Notes: generated by a model not told the origin, from the sequence alone. DNA of 64,000 nucleotides from Leisingera sp. ANG-M7 (GCF_000813965.1 NZ_JWLI01000001.1:310001-374000); one strand, 5' to 3'. Positions 43,648 to 53,120 are shown, counted from the stretch's first letter. A program made the numbers and translations.

Positions 43648-43967
43648 TTCTGGCAAGGCTTTGCATGCCTGCCTTCATCCGGCGCATTCGTTTCGCTGAC
43701 AGCGTCTGGCTGCCCCGTTCGGGCTAACCGGATGCCCGCGCTTTACTCTTCAAAGAGTCCAAGTCCGGCCGCTCCCATGACCTAACAAGGCACACTGGCT
43801 GTGCAGAAAGCAGCCGCCTCTTGCTTGCAAACTTTCACAAGTGCCGGAAGGAAGAACGCGTTGCCGAACGGAGCTGCAATTTGCTGCGGGTGCGCCAAAG
43901 TCAGCTATAAGGTGTCGATGGCGGTACTCAAATTGCACCAATGCAGGCTTTGATTGAAAACGACAGG
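43648..43967. other. 320-bp stretch without a gene
   Basis: No gene or clear regulatory element was seen. The DNA becomes less GC-rich towards the unknown gene that begins at 43968, which suggests the edge of acquired DNA. Confidence 0.4.
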
Positions 43968-44699
43968 CTACATTCTGACCGCGCCTGACAATGGATGATC
44001 CTCAATGTTTTGATACCGATCTATGAGTGTCGTCAAAAGATCATGCATAGGGCCAAATTGCTGATCGGCATCGCTGGACCTGACAGCGATTTTTGTGACC
44101 CGTAAACCTTGAGAGGTCTCGGTATTTTTGCTCCACAACAGGCGGACCCACGGACCGGGGTTAAATTCATCGGCTTGTTCCATGTAGCCAATGCCGCCTC
44201 GCAAGTCTTTTACGGACAGCGTGGCAAGCCGTCTGGCATAACCGGCGGATTGTGTCCTGTCATGGGCAAAGGCGCTAATTTCACCCGCCTGCATTCCAAT
44301 GAAATCACTGCTGTAAGTCATCTCGTTATGAGCAATTTCTGACGATCTTTGCATCTCCGAGCGGTCTACAGAAATCACATCATCTTCGAAGCTGACATAA
44401 ACTTCAGCTATTGTCTTAGCACTTGCGTAGCGGAGTAGTCCTCTTTCGTTCTTTGGAAAGTTACCCGCAAGGAAGTAGAGATACTCACCCATAGGTTCAA
44501 CTTCCCAAAGCAACCCATTGAAAGTTGACGTGGTGGGTTCTTCGGGTGGAACATCAACCCAAACCGGGAGCTCAGCGGTTTCACCAATTTGTTGAATACT
44601 GACGACAGGGTGGGTCTGTAAGTTCTCGATATGGTTGCCTGCTGGTTTCACGACCTTTGCTTCAGGCCCCTGCCCTCGGAGCTTTTTCCACCAGTTCAA
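43968..44699 (-). CDS. Unknown protein, atypical composition
   Basis: An unrecognised soluble protein of about 243 aa. Start is likely TTG at 44699, giving MNWWKKLRGQG, with GAGGTGGG upstream; a frame to 44759 is also open. It includes LLWEVEPMGEYLYFLAGNFP and many Ser/Thr residues. Its codon use is more AT-rich than that of neighbours, so recent transfer is plausible. No partner genes are adjacent. Confidence 0.65.
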   Translation of the reverse strand: MNWWKKLRGQGPEAKVVKPAGNHIENLQTHPVVSIQQIGETAELPVWVDVPPEEPTTSTFNGLLWEVEPMGEYLYFLAGNFPKNERGLLRYASAKTIAEVYVSFEDDVISVDRSEMQRSSEIAHNEMTYSSDFIGMQAGEISAFAHDRTQSAGYARRLATLSVKDLRGGIGYMEQADEFNPGPWVRLLWSKNTETSQGLRVTKIAVRSSDADQQFGPMHDLLTTLIDRYQNIEDHPLSGAVRM

Positions 44700-44959
44700 A
44701 GCGATACCCACCTCTGTTGGACCGACGGGACAATATCGCCCGCAGCAATAATAGAACAATGATATTCGTTTGCTTAATCAGATCACTGGATTCAAGGAAA
44801 ATAGTAAGCCTTCTTTGATGCCCCTCACAGCATTCGCCAAAATGGTCTCTTTGTCCCCCTTCGCCGCATACCGTGCAAACTTCTGTTTCTGCCATCTGCC
44901 CCTTCAGCTGGCCCGCGGCCATACAGGCGCAGGGCTACAGCAAGCTCGCTTCTCAACCC

Positions 44960-45718
44960 TCAAAACCGGAACCCAACCCCGGCCAGCAGGCTGTGCGTCA
45001 CCGCGTTATGGCGGAAGAAGCTGCCGGTGCTGCGGGCACCTTCTTCATACTCCACCCCCAGCCCGCGGTAGAGCACATAGATGGACGCGTTCTTCCAGCG
45101 GTGATGCACCAGGCCGCCCGCCAGCGACCAGCTTTCCTCCGACCCGGCGCCAAATCCGCCGATGTCCCCTTCCAGGGTAACGCTGAAGTTGTCCGACAGC
45201 CGCCGTTCCCAGCGCATGCCAACGACGGGATCGGTCCAGTCCGCCCCGCGCCACAGGGCCGCCCCAGGCAAGGAGGCGGTCACATCCACATCCCAGTGGC
45301 GCAGGCCGCCGAAGACCTCAAACTGATCCAGCCCGCGCCCGAACCGGTAGGTCACCAGCGCCTCGGCCAGGTTCTGATCGTAGCGCACCCCGCCCGGCCC
45401 CACTGACGACAGCGCATTGGAATCGGCATCCAGCACCGCATAGCGCAGCCGGAAGCCGAAATTGCTGTAGTGGGTGCCCTCGAACTGCAGCATCCCGCCC
45501 GCCTGCAGCTGGTCGAACACATCGCCGGCGTCAATGGATACATCGCCGCCGGTCCAGCCCAGCTCGGTCGTGCTGTCGATGGAAGGCGCAACCATGAACG
45601 GCGTCAGCTGCCACTGCCAGCTTTCCCCAGCCGCGGCGGCAACCGCCCCAGCCAGACCCGCGGCGGCCGCCAGACTGACCTGGGCGGCAGCGCGTAGGGG
45701 TGCAATCGGATCAAGCAT
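44960..45718 (-). CDS. Outer-membrane beta-barrel protein, unknown type
   Basis: A 252-aa precursor. The signal peptide region is LSLAAAAGLAGAVAAAAG-like following a short charged N-terminus. The mature part alternates polar and hydrophobic residues in strands (FGFRLRYAVLDADSN; LAEALVTYRFGRGLDQFEVF; NASIYVLYRGLGVEYEEG), and the chain ends in aromatic Phe (LLAGVGFRF), the usual C-terminal barrel signature. ATG 45718 has GGAGGAG upstream. Function unknown; porin-like or lipid-related roles are possible. Confidence 0.8.
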   Translation of the reverse strand: MLDPIAPLRAAAQVSLAAAAGLAGAVAAAAGESWQWQLTPFMVAPSIDSTTELGWTGGDVSIDAGDVFDQLQAGGMLQFEGTHYSNFGFRLRYAVLDADSNALSSVGPGGVRYDQNLAEALVTYRFGRGLDQFEVFGGLRHWDVDVTASLPGAALWRGADWTDPVVGMRWERRLSDNFSVTLEGDIGGFGAGSEESWSLAGGLVHHRWKNASIYVLYRGLGVEYEEGARSTGSFFRHNAVTHSLLAGVGFRF

Positions 45719-45958
45719 CGCTCCTCCCGGCGCACCAGTCCACCCGGCCCGGACGGCAAACAGCATCCGGTCCGCTGCAATCTGGCAGCCTTTACAAAAA
45801 CATCGCGGGGGATTCACAACGTAGAGCGGGTGCAGCCCCAAATCAAATTTTCACATCAGCGTGAGGCACATTTCCCTAGCCCCGCCATGACCGCCGCCTC
45901 TGGACGCCGGGGCGCATATTCCCTATATAAACCGTCGGAAAATAGAACCGGGATCCTC

Positions 45959-46321
45959 ATGACCAACCCTGCCGAACCGCTCGAAGGCGCCCCGCTGATC
46001 GCCCCCTCCTCCGTCAGCCACCCGCTGTACGAGGCTATCGTCGACGCCTGCCGCACCGTCTATGACCCGGAAATCCCGGTGAACATTTACGAGCTTGGCC
46101 TGATCTACACCATCGACATCAATGACGAAAACGACGTGAAGATCATCATGACCCTGACCGCGCCGGGCTGCCCGGTGGCAGGCGAGATGCCGGGCTGGCT
46201 GATCGATGCTGTATCGCCGGTCGACGGCGTCAAAAGCGTTGATGTCGAACTGACCTGGGAGCCGCCCTGGGGCATGGAAATGATGTCCGACGAGGCACGC
46301 CTCGAACTGGGCTTTATGTAA
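45959..46321 (+). CDS. sufT: SufT-type Fe-S assembly protein (MIP18/DUF59)
   Basis: A 120-aa DUF59 protein with YEAIVDACRTVYDPEIPVNI, then YELGLIYTIDINDENDVKII and a metal-type Cys motif LTAPGCPVAGEMPGWLI, ending WEPPWGMEMMSDEARLELGFM. Such proteins help mature Fe-S clusters. The ATG at 45959 was chosen; the frame opens far upstream without support. The A-type carrier gene at 47843 is nearby on the same strand, with the GlpQ-like gene between. Confidence 0.9.
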   Translation: MTNPAEPLEGAPLIAPSSVSHPLYEAIVDACRTVYDPEIPVNIYELGLIYTIDINDENDVKIIMTLTAPGCPVAGEMPGWLIDAVSPVDGVKSVDVELTWEPPWGMEMMSDEARLELGFM

Positions 46322-46447
46322 GGTTCCAAGCCCGCGCACCGCGCCGGTTGTCATGAGAATTTGATGCGCCCGTCATGCGGGCGCAATCCGGGTGTTACAT
46401 ACAGGCGCCACTCTCGGCGCAAATTTTGACCAACCGGAGAATTTTCA

Positions 46448-47671
46448 ATGCGCTGCGCCCTGACTTCGGCAACCGCCCTGCTTGTGTCTACCGCCGTCTT
46501 TGCCGGCAATCCCCCGGTTGCGGCGGATACGGGCCTCAGCTACGGCCCCCGCCCCGCCTATCTGGTCTCCAAGCTGCCCGAGGGCGCTCTGAAAGAGAAG
46601 CTGCAGTCCTGCCTAGGCCAGACGCCCCAGCGCACGGATTTCTCCATCGGCCACCGCGGCGCGCCACTGATGTTCCCCGAACACACCGCCGAATCCAACA
46701 TCGCCGCTGCGCAGATGGGCGCCGGCATTCTGGAATGCGATGTCACCTTCACCAAGGATCTGGAGCTGGTCTGCCGCCACGCCCAGAACGACCTGCACAC
46801 CACCACCAACATCCTGACCTCGGATCTGGCGGACACCTGCATCACATCGTTCACCCCGGCGGACGGCGAAACACCTGCTAACGCCGAGTGCCGCACCTCC
46901 GACATCACGCTGGCCGAGTTCCGCACCCTGCAGCCCAAGATGGACAGCGCGGACAAAACGGCCCTGACCGCCGAAGCCTACCAGGGCGGCACCGCCAGCT
47001 GGCGCTCCACCCTGTTCGCCGGCGACGCCACCAGCATGACCCACGCAGAGTCGATCGAACTGTTCAAATCGCTGGGCGCCAAATTCACCCCGGAACTGAA
47101 GAGCCCGGCAGTGGAAATGCCCTTCAACGGCTTCTCCCAGGCCGACTACGCCCAGAAGCTGATTGATGAATACAAGGCCGCCGGCATCCCCGCCTCCGAC
47201 GTCTGGGCGCAAAGCTTCAACCTGAACGACGTGCTCTACTGGATTGAAAACGAGCCGGAATTCGGCAAGCAGGCGGTGTTCCTCGACGCCAGTTACAACC
47301 TCGAAGGCTTCGACCACAATAACCCGGCAACCTTCCCGCATGACTTTGCCGCGCTGCACGCCAAAGGTGTCAACTACATCGCGCCGCCGATGTGGATGCT
47401 GGTCACTGCTGAGAATGGCAAGATCGTCCCCTCGGCTTATGCCAAGGATGCCAAGGCGGCGGGCCTCAAGCTGATCACCTGGACCCTGGAACGCTCCGGC
47501 CCGCTGGCCTCAGGCGGCGGCTGGTACTTCCAGTCCGTCTCCGACCTGACCACCGATGACAGCATGTACTACCAGCTGCTGGACGTGCTGGCCCGGGATG
47601 TGGGGGTGCAGGGCGTGTTCTCCGACTGGCCCGCCACCACCACCTTCTACGCGAACTGCATGGGGCTCTGA
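46448..47671 (+). CDS. glpQ: Periplasmic glycerophosphodiester phosphodiesterase
   Basis: A 407-aa enzyme that splits glycerophosphodiesters to sn-glycerol 3-phosphate and an alcohol. It has a signal peptide ([20 protein letters not shown]). The GDPD motif [20 protein letters not shown] lies about residues 65-84, with the catalytic pair completed by [23 protein letters not shown]-barrel elements [12 protein letters not shown] and [13 protein letters not shown] follow. The extra length fits the large secreted GlpQ subgroup. ATG 46448 follows AACCGGAG. It helps acquire phosphorus and glycerol. Confidence 0.93.
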   Translation: MRCALTSATALLVSTAVFAGNPPVAADTGLSYGPRPAYLVSKLPEGALKEKLQSCLGQTPQRTDFSIGHRGAPLMFPEHTAESNIAAAQMGAGILECDVTFTKDLELVCRHAQNDLHTTTNILTSDLADTCITSFTPADGETPANAECRTSDITLAEFRTLQPKMDSADKTALTAEAYQGGTASWRSTLFAGDATSMTHAESIELFKSLGAKFTPELKSPAVEMPFNGFSQADYAQKLIDEYKAAGIPASDVWAQSFNLNDVLYWIENEPEFGKQAVFLDASYNLEGFDHNNPATFPHDFAALHAKGVNYIAPPMWMLVTAENGKIVPSAYAKDAKAAGLKLITWTLERSGPLASGGGWYFQSVSDLTTDDSMYYQLLDVLARDVGVQGVFSDWPATTTFYANCMGL

Positions 47672-47708
47672 CCACCGTCCTTCCCCCCGCGACGGACACC
47701 CCATCAAT

Positions 47709-47741
47709 GGCCGCCTCCCTGCCCAGGAGGCGGCCTCTTTT
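47709..47741 (+). terminator. Rho-independent terminator after glpQ
   Basis: GGCCGCCTCC (47709-47718), a 7-nt loop, then GGAGGCGGCC (47726-47735) and TCTTTTAATT. It is a perfect 10-bp stem with a T-rich tail. Confidence 0.92.
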
Positions 47742-47842
47742 AATTCTGCATATCGGGTATATCTTATGCATCCCTGTCGCATCCGGGGTTGAGCCGCCCC
47801 GGCAGCCATCCTAGATAACAAGGGAAGCGCAAGGAGACTTAC

Positions 47843-48202
47843 ATGTTCGGCATTCCCGGCAAACAGGCGGTGACGATGACGCCCAAGGCTGCGGCCCAGA
47901 TCGCCAAGCTGATGGCAAAGGACGGCCACGCCGGCCTGCGCATCGGCGTCAAAAAGGGCGGTTGCGCGGGCATGGAATACACCATGGAATATGTCGACGC
48001 GCCCGATCCCAATGACGAGGTCGTGGAACAGGACGGCGCCCGTATCCTGATCGCGCCGATGGCGCAGATGTTCCTGTTCGGGACAGAGATCGACTATGAG
48101 GTCACGCTGCTGGAAAGCGGCTTCAAGTTCAACAACCCCAATGTCACCGAGGCCTGCGGCTGCGGCGAGTCGATCTCCTTCAAGGAAGCGCCCGGAACCT
48201 GA
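47843..48202 (+). CDS. sufA: HesB/IscA/SufA family Fe-S carrier
   Basis: A 119-aa A-type carrier that delivers Fe-S clusters to apoproteins. The three conserved Cys residues are visible: C41 in KKGGCAGMEY and the pair in EACGCGESISF near the C-terminus. Length is typical (about 110-120 aa). ATG 47843 has AAGGAG upstream. It is a stand-alone gene with its own terminator. Confidence 0.92.
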   Translation: MFGIPGKQAVTMTPKAAAQIAKLMAKDGHAGLRIGVKKGGCAGMEYTMEYVDAPDPNDEVVEQDGARILIAPMAQMFLFGTEIDYEVTLLESGFKFNNPNVTEACGCGESISFKEAPGT

Positions 48203-48228
48203 TCCGGCGCCAAAGCTATGAAAACACC

Positions 48229-48258
48229 GGGCGGGGCTTTCCCCGCCCTTTTGCTTTT
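48229..48258 (+). terminator. Rho-independent terminator after sufA
   Basis: GGGCGGGG, CTTT, CCCCGCCC followed by TTTTGCTTTT; perfect 8-bp stem and strong T-tail. Confidence 0.93.
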
Positions 48259-48340
48259 CAGGTCATCGCCCAAGCGAATTGCGCCGCCCCGCCGCCGGTG
48301 CTACCAGTCACGCCGAAACACCACATTTCGGAGGCCCCCC

Positions 48341-49090
48341 ATGCGGCGGAAACTGGCAGCAGGCAATTGGAAGATGAACGGCACCGGCACGAGCCTCGCG
48401 GAACTGGCGGCACTTGCGGAAAGCCATGCACGCCCCGCAGCCGACATTCTGATCTGCCCGCCTGCAACCCTCTTGTCCCGCGCCGCGGACACCGCCAAGG
48501 GCGGCACCGTTGCCATCGGCGGCCAGGACTGCCATGCAAACGCCTCCGGCGCCCACACCGGCGATCTGTCGGCTGCGATGCTGAAGGACGCAGGCGCCTC
48601 CGCCGTGATCCTCGGCCACTCCGAACGCCGGGCCGACCATGGGGAGACCGATGCACAGGTCTGCGCCAAGGCTGAGGCCGCCATCGGCGAGGGCCTCATT
48701 GCGGTGATCTGCATTGGCGAAACCCTGGCGGAACGCGAAGCCGGCGATACGCTGAAAGTGGCCGGCACCCAGCTTGCAGGCTCCGTTCCCGCTTCGGCCA
48801 CCGGTGAAAACACCGTGATCGCCTATGAACCGGTCTGGGCCATCGGCACCGGCAAGGTGCCAACGCTGGAGCAGATCGCAGAGGTTCACGATTTCCTGCG
48901 CGCCGAGCTCACCGCCCGTTTCGGCGCGGAAACCGCAGACAGCATCCGGCTGCTCTACGGCGGCTCGGTCAAACCGTCGAACGCCGCGGAAATCTTTGCC
49001 GTCTCCAACGTCGACGGCGCGCTGGTGGGCGGCGCCAGCCTCAAGGCCGCGGATTTCTCCCCGATCATCACCGCGCTGGAAGCCAGCTGA
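48341..49090 (+). CDS. tpiA: Triosephosphate isomerase
   Basis: Interconverts dihydroxyacetone phosphate and glyceraldehyde 3-phosphate. The 249-aa protein has the N-terminal [15 protein letters not shown] (Asn/Lys catalytic), the His loop [15 protein letters not shown], the catalytic Glu in [14 protein letters not shown] and the phosphate loop [15 protein letters not shown] 48341 is preceded by GGAGG; the upstream in-frame extension from 48218 is rejected. It is a housekeeping gene of normal length. Confidence 0.97.
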   Translation: MRRKLAAGNWKMNGTGTSLAELAALAESHARPAADILICPPATLLSRAADTAKGGTVAIGGQDCHANASGAHTGDLSAAMLKDAGASAVILGHSERRADHGETDAQVCAKAEAAIGEGLIAVICIGETLAEREAGDTLKVAGTQLAGSVPASATGENTVIAYEPVWAIGTGKVPTLEQIAEVHDFLRAELTARFGAETADSIRLLYGGSVKPSNAAEIFAVSNVDGALVGGASLKAADFSPIITALEAS

Positions 49091-49120
49091 TACGCGCCTT
49101 GCGGCGCGTGCCTCCGGCGG

Positions 49121-49176
49121 GGATATTTTCAGCCAGATGAAGAACGGATCCCCTGTTCATCTGGCAGGAAATATCC
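49121..49176. repeat. Intergenic inverted repeat (dispersed-repeat type)
   Basis: GGATATTTTCAGCCAGATGA (from 49121) and its inverted near-copy ending AAATATCC at 49176 match at 19 of 21 positions around a 14-bp spacer. A related block occurs at 52716-52736. The sequence type is found between genes in several roseobacter genomes as I recall; function unknown. Confidence 0.75.
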
Positions 49177-49230
49177 TGGGGTGAATGCGCCCGCGGCGCA
49201 GAGGGGCAAAGCCCCTGCCCTGAAATGACA

Positions 49231-49260
49231 AACGCCCCGGTCTCCCGGGGCGTTTCTTTT
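49231..49260. terminator. Terminator between tpiA and the TRAP genes
   Basis: AACGCCCCGG, TCTC, CCGGGGCGTT is a perfect 10-bp stem followed by TCTTTTT. It ends tpiA transcripts; the dctM gene ends 12 bp away from the other side. Confidence 0.93.
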
Positions 49261-49271
49261 TGGCAAATCGC

Positions 49272-50648
49272 CTACTTTGTTATGATCTCCGGCCCCATCA
49301 CCGCATTTGGCAGCACGGTCGACAGCCAGGGCACATAGGTGATCAGGATCAGGAACACGAACAGCACTGCCAGGAACGGCAGGGCCGCACGCACCACCCC
49401 CATCATCGGCATCCCCGCCACGCCCGAGGTCACGAACAGGTTCAGGCCAACTGGCGGGGTGATCATGCCGATCTCCATGTTAACCACCATGATGATGCCC
49501 AAGTGGATCGGGTCGATGCCCAGCTCGATGGCAATCGGGAACACCAGCGGCGCCACGATCACCAAGAGGCCCGAAGGCTCCATGAACTGGCCGCCGATCA
49601 GCAGGATCACGTTGACGACGACCAGGAACATCACCGGGCCAAAGCCCGCCGACAGCATCGCATTGGCGATATGCTGCGGCACCTGCTCATCGGTCAGCAC
49701 ATGCTTCAGGATCAGCGCATTGGCGATCACGAACAGCAGCGTCACGGTCAGCTTGCCCGCCTCAAACAGCGTGTGCTTGGTGTCGCTGTGGAAGAAGGCA
49801 GTGACCAGCGCATAAGGTTTCTTCAAGAGCGGCGTCTTCGCCTCGCCCTCGCCGTTCGACAGCGGCCCCATGTCCTTGTACACAAAAGACGCGATCAGGA
49901 AGGCATAGACCGCCGCCACCGCCGCCGCTTCAGTCGGGGTGAAGATGCCGCCATAGATGCCGCCCAGGATGATCACGATCAGGAACAGCCCCCAGCCGGC
50001 CTCGCGGCCTGAAGTGATGATCTCGCCCCAGCCCTTCCACTCGCCCTTCGGCAGGTTCTTGACCTTGGCCATCACATAGATGGTGACCATCAGGAACAGA
50101 CCGGCCAGCAGGCCCGGAATGACACCGGCCAGGAACATCCGCCCGACAGAGACCTCTACCGCCGCCGCATAGACCACCATCACGATCGACGGCGGGATCA
50201 GAATGCCCAGGGTGCCTGCGTTACAGATCACGCCGGCCGCGAACTCCTTGGTGTAGCCCACCTGCCGCATGCCTGCGATCACGATGGAGCCGATGGCCAC
50301 CACGGTCGCGGGCGACGACCCGGACAGCGCGGCAAACAGCATACAGGCAAACACGCCAGCGATCGCCAGACCGCCCGGCAGATGGCCAACGCAGGCGATG
50401 GAGAAACGGATGATCCGCCGCGCCACGCCGCCCGTCGTCATGAAGCTTGAGGCCAGGATGAAGAACGGGATCGCCAGCAGGGTGAAATGCCCCTCGAAGG
50501 CTTCAAACAGCGTACCTGCGACCGACGCCAGCGAGCTGTCGGAATAGATCAGCAGGAAAATGGTCGAGCTGAGGCCGAGGGACACCGCAATCGGCACCCC
50601 GATCAGCAGCAGGCCGATCACCATCGCAAAGAGGATTACCACTTCCAT
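49272..50648 (-). CDS. dctM: TRAP transporter large membrane subunit
   Basis: A 458-aa integral membrane protein of the DctM family with about 12 hydrophobic segments. It begins MEVVILFAMVIGLLLIG; GGVARRIIRFSIACVGHLPG and ALSGSSPATVVAIGSIVIAG are the family motifs for substrate and ion movement. It catalyses sodium-driven uptake together with DctQ and DctP. Its ATG overlaps the stop of dctQ by 1 nt (TGATG). Confidence 0.96.
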   Translation of the reverse strand: MEVVILFAMVIGLLLIGVPIAVSLGLSSTIFLLIYSDSSLASVAGTLFEAFEGHFTLLAIPFFILASSFMTTGGVARRIIRFSIACVGHLPGGLAIAGVFACMLFAALSGSSPATVVAIGSIVIAGMRQVGYTKEFAAGVICNAGTLGILIPPSIVMVVYAAAVEVSVGRMFLAGVIPGLLAGLFLMVTIYVMAKVKNLPKGEWKGWGEIITSGREAGWGLFLIVIILGGIYGGIFTPTEAAAVAAVYAFLIASFVYKDMGPLSNGEGEAKTPLLKKPYALVTAFFHSDTKHTLFEAGKLTVTLLFVIANALILKHVLTDEQVPQHIANAMLSAGFGPVMFLVVVNVILLIGGQFMEPSGLLVIVAPLVFPIAIELGIDPIHLGIIMVVNMEIGMITPPVGLNLFVTSGVAGMPMMGVVRAALPFLAVLFVFLILITYVPWLSTVLPNAVMGPEIITK

Positions 50649-51325
50649 CAGTCATGCTCCCCGCGCTGCGCTTGCACTTCTGCAATTTCGTCTTCGACCT
50701 CGTGGCTGGCGACCAGACGGTCGGCCTCGCCGCGGGCAATCTGGAACGCCGCCTGGATGAAGCGGAACACCAAGAGCAGCATCGACACCGGCAGCACCAC
50801 ATAAGGCACCACTTTCGGCAGTTTCTCGTAAGAATCGCCGTAATTGATCAGGTCCTCCAGGAACTTGAAGACCGCCACCATCGGCACGTCCTGCACCTCA
50901 TAGAAGCTCTGGCTGCGCGCCTTCATGTCCAGCCCGGTCGGAAACCAGCGGCCGGAGGTGGGCGGCAGGTCGGCAAACACCGCCCAGTAGTCATAAGCGC
51001 CCTTCAGCAGGAGCAGCGAAAACACGATGCAGCATCCGGCAGCAAACAGGCCCACCGCCTTGCGCGCACCCGGCGCCAGCATGTTGACGATGGCATCAAC
51101 GCCCAGATGCGCGTGGGTCTTGACCGCATAAGACGCCCCCAGCAGCACCAGCCAGGCAAACAGGAACACGGTCAGCTCCAGCGCCCATAAAATGTTTGAA
51201 TTGAACACGAAGCGTGCGATCACGTTAGCGAAGGTGATCGCCGTCATCAGCCCCAGCAGAAGCGCGATCAGGGTTTCTTCGAGTGAATTGATAAGCCCGC
51301 TCGGGCCGGTTCTGGACCCCGCCAT
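50648..51325 (-). CDS. dctQ: TRAP transporter small membrane subunit
   Basis: A 225-aa DctQ protein with four predicted membrane segments: LIALLLGLMTAITFANVI, LELTVFLFAWLVLLGASYAV, VGLFAAGCCIVFSLLLLKG and VVLPVSMLLLVFRFIQAA. It is larger than the usual 160-180 aa, with an inserted stretch (SGRWFPTGLDMKARSQSFYE). It joins DctM to the binding protein DctP. It lies between dctP (101-bp gap) and dctM. Confidence 0.94.
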   Translation of the reverse strand: MAGSRTGPSGLINSLEETLIALLLGLMTAITFANVIARFVFNSNILWALELTVFLFAWLVLLGASYAVKTHAHLGVDAIVNMLAPGARKAVGLFAAGCCIVFSLLLLKGAYDYWAVFADLPPTSGRWFPTGLDMKARSQSFYEVQDVPMVAVFKFLEDLINYGDSYEKLPKVVPYVVLPVSMLLLVFRFIQAAFQIARGEADRLVASHEVEDEIAEVQAQRGEHD

Positions 51326-51426
51326 GGCTGCCTCCCAAGTTTTGCGGAAAGAAGGGGTGCAGGCGGCGGATCCCCGCGCCGCCTGCGGTCACGGGGCGCC
51401 CGTGCAGGGCACCCCGGAGGTGGCCT

Positions 51427-52428
51427 TTAGAGGCCTGCGTTGATGGCTTGCGCCGCGTCGATCTTCTCCTGGCCGACGTCGCCTGCGAATTTCTCCCACA
51501 CAGGCTTCATCGCCTCGACCCAGGCCGCGCGCTGCTCAGGGGTCAGCTCGCGCACCACGCCGCCGGCGTCGATGATCGCCTGGCGTGCTTCGCCGTTGAC
51601 CTTGGTCGACTCCGCGTTGCGGGTCGCGGTCACCTCGTTCAGGATGTTCAGGAACTGGTCGCGCACTGCCGGATCCAGGCTGTCCAGCCAGTCAACCGAG
51701 GTCACAACCAGATAGTCCAGCGCGCCGTGGTTGGTTTCGGTGATGCCGTCCTGCACCTCAAAGAACTTCTTGCCGTAGATGTTGGACCAGGTGTTTTCCT
51801 GCCCGTCGACAACCCCCTGCTGCAGCGCGCCGTAAACTTCCGAGAACGCCATTTTCTGCGGGCTGCCGCCGATTGCTTCCATCTGCGCCACCAGCACGTC
51901 AGAGGATTGCACGCGGAACTTCAGCCCGTTGGCGTCAGACGGCTCGACCAGCGGCTTGTTGGCGGACATCTGCTTCATGCCGTTGTGCCAGTAGCCCAGC
52001 CCCTGCAGGCCGCGGCGCTGCATCGAGTTCAGCATCTCCTGGCCGGTCTCGGACGCCTGGAAGGCATCCACGGCCTCGATGTTCTTGAACATGAACGGCA
52101 GGTCGAACAGGCGGAACTGCTTGGTGAACTTCTCGAATTTCGAGAGCGACGGCGCGGCCAGCTGCACATCACCCTGCAGCATCGCTTCCAGCACCTTGTT
52201 GTCATTGTAGAGCGTGGAGTTCGGATAGACTTCCAGGCACATGGTGCCATTCATCTCTTCGTTCACGCGCTTTTCCAGCAGCGCCGCGGCAATCCCCTTG
52301 GGGTGCTTGTCGGTGTTGGTGACGTGGCTGAACTTCACCACGATCTCGCCGTCGTCACAAGCGGCGCTTGCGGCGCCTGCGGAAACGGCCAGAGCCAATG
52401 CGGTGGCGGCAGTTGTCAGGAATTTCAT
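51427..52428 (-). CDS. dctP: TRAP transporter substrate-binding protein (C4-dicarboxylate type)
   Basis: A 333-aa periplasmic binding protein. Signal peptide MKFLTTAATALALAVSAGAASA. The start of the mature part (VVKFSHVTNTDKHPKG), GLKFRVQSSDVLVAQMEAIG with the Arg that holds the carboxylate, and GQENTWSNIYGKKFFEVQ are the family marks. Substrate is inferred as succinate/malate/fumarate-like because of the neighbouring DctBD genes. The ATG at 52428 has GGAGG upstream. It is the first gene of the dctPQM operon. Confidence 0.95.
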   Translation of the reverse strand: MKFLTTAATALALAVSAGAASAACDDGEIVVKFSHVTNTDKHPKGIAAALLEKRVNEEMNGTMCLEVYPNSTLYNDNKVLEAMLQGDVQLAAPSLSKFEKFTKQFRLFDLPFMFKNIEAVDAFQASETGQEMLNSMQRRGLQGLGYWHNGMKQMSANKPLVEPSDANGLKFRVQSSDVLVAQMEAIGGSPQKMAFSEVYGALQQGVVDGQENTWSNIYGKKFFEVQDGITETNHGALDYLVVTSVDWLDSLDPAVRDQFLNILNEVTATRNAESTKVNGEARQAIIDAGGVVRELTPEQRAAWVEAMKPVWEKFAGDVGQEKIDAAQAINAGL

Positions 52429-52622
52429 GGTTTTTCCTCCCAGAAAAATCGTCTGTAATCCGATGGTGCACTCAGCGCATGGCTGAGGCCTGGCAAGAGC
52501 ATCCCAAGTTGCGGAAAACCGCTCAAGAATTGATTCGAGAATCACGGCGGCATGGGATTTTCCGCAATTTTGCATAGGCTTACGGACCTGCGAAAATGCG
52601 CCCGCGATGTGCCTGCAGCAAG

Positions 52623-52642
52623 CTGTGCGAAAACCCGCACAG
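52623..52642. promoter_or_regulatory. Palindromic site upstream of dctP (site 1)
   Basis: CTGTGCG-AAAACC-CGCACAG, arms of 7 bp, 195 bp upstream of dctP. Related to site 2 at 52655; centres are 33 bp apart, about three helical turns. Probably a DctD binding site. Confidence 0.7.
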
Positions 52643-52654
52643 GGCATTCCGGGC

Positions 52655-52676
52655 TTTGTGCGGAAAACCGCACAAA
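52655..52676. promoter_or_regulatory. Palindromic site upstream of dctP (site 2)
   Basis: TTTGTGCGG-AAAA-CCGCACAAA, a perfect palindrome with 9-bp arms. A weaker third copy (GTTGCGG-AAAA-CCGCTCAA) lies at 52508-52526, closer to the gene. The cluster looks like an upstream activator region. Confidence 0.75.
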
Positions 52677-53120
52677 TGTTAGCGCCGGACAGCAGCACAC
52701 GGGAATCGCCCCCTACTTCAGGCTGAAAATATCCCCGTCCCACTGCCCGTCAGGCGGCTATGCCGCCGAGAGGGGGGGGCTCCCGGCCTCGCCTAATTCG
52801 CCCCGGCCCCGGGGTGTTGCGCCCCCACCGTACGCACCGCTTGCCGCTCCTTAACCCGGGCTTGCGATACTCACTCCCGTCGCGACACCGGTGCGGACTG
52901 ACACCCCGCACCACCAGGAGACCACAGGGCCCCCGAGACCACCTCTTCATCGGGTTCAGGGGCGTCCCGCACCGAAGGCTTCAGCGGACATGGGGGCTTG
53001 CGACCCCCGTCCTCCCTCCGCCTTTGGCCCCACCCAGGGCCTCCCGGCGGCGCCGCCTCCTTAACGGCCCCGGCCACAGCGCCGGACAGAACGAACCGCA
53101 AGGTTCCCGGCCAAACGCCC
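52677..53120. other. 444-bp intergenic stretch between dctP control region and dctD
   Basis: No gene is supported. It contains a partial copy of the intergenic repeat (52716-52736, TTCAGGCTGAAAATATCCCC) and GC-rich, low-complexity DNA downstream of dctD. Rightward open frames here and into dctD are Pro/Arg/Ala-rich shadows. Confidence 0.5.

Noticed and set aside
44662-44922. 86-aa leftward frame with CxxC pattern and hydrophobic stretch
   Set aside because: Overlaps the unknown gene at 43968, has no clear start signal, and the Cys pair alone is weak evidence.
49200-49215. Possible CRISPR-like repeats in intergenic DNA
   Set aside because: Only single inverted repeats are present; no regularly spaced direct repeats were seen anywhere in the window.
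52484-52500. Sigma-54 promoter candidate near TTGGGATGCTCTTGCC (minus strand)
   Set aside because: GG-to-GC spacing is one base short and the -24 box is poor.
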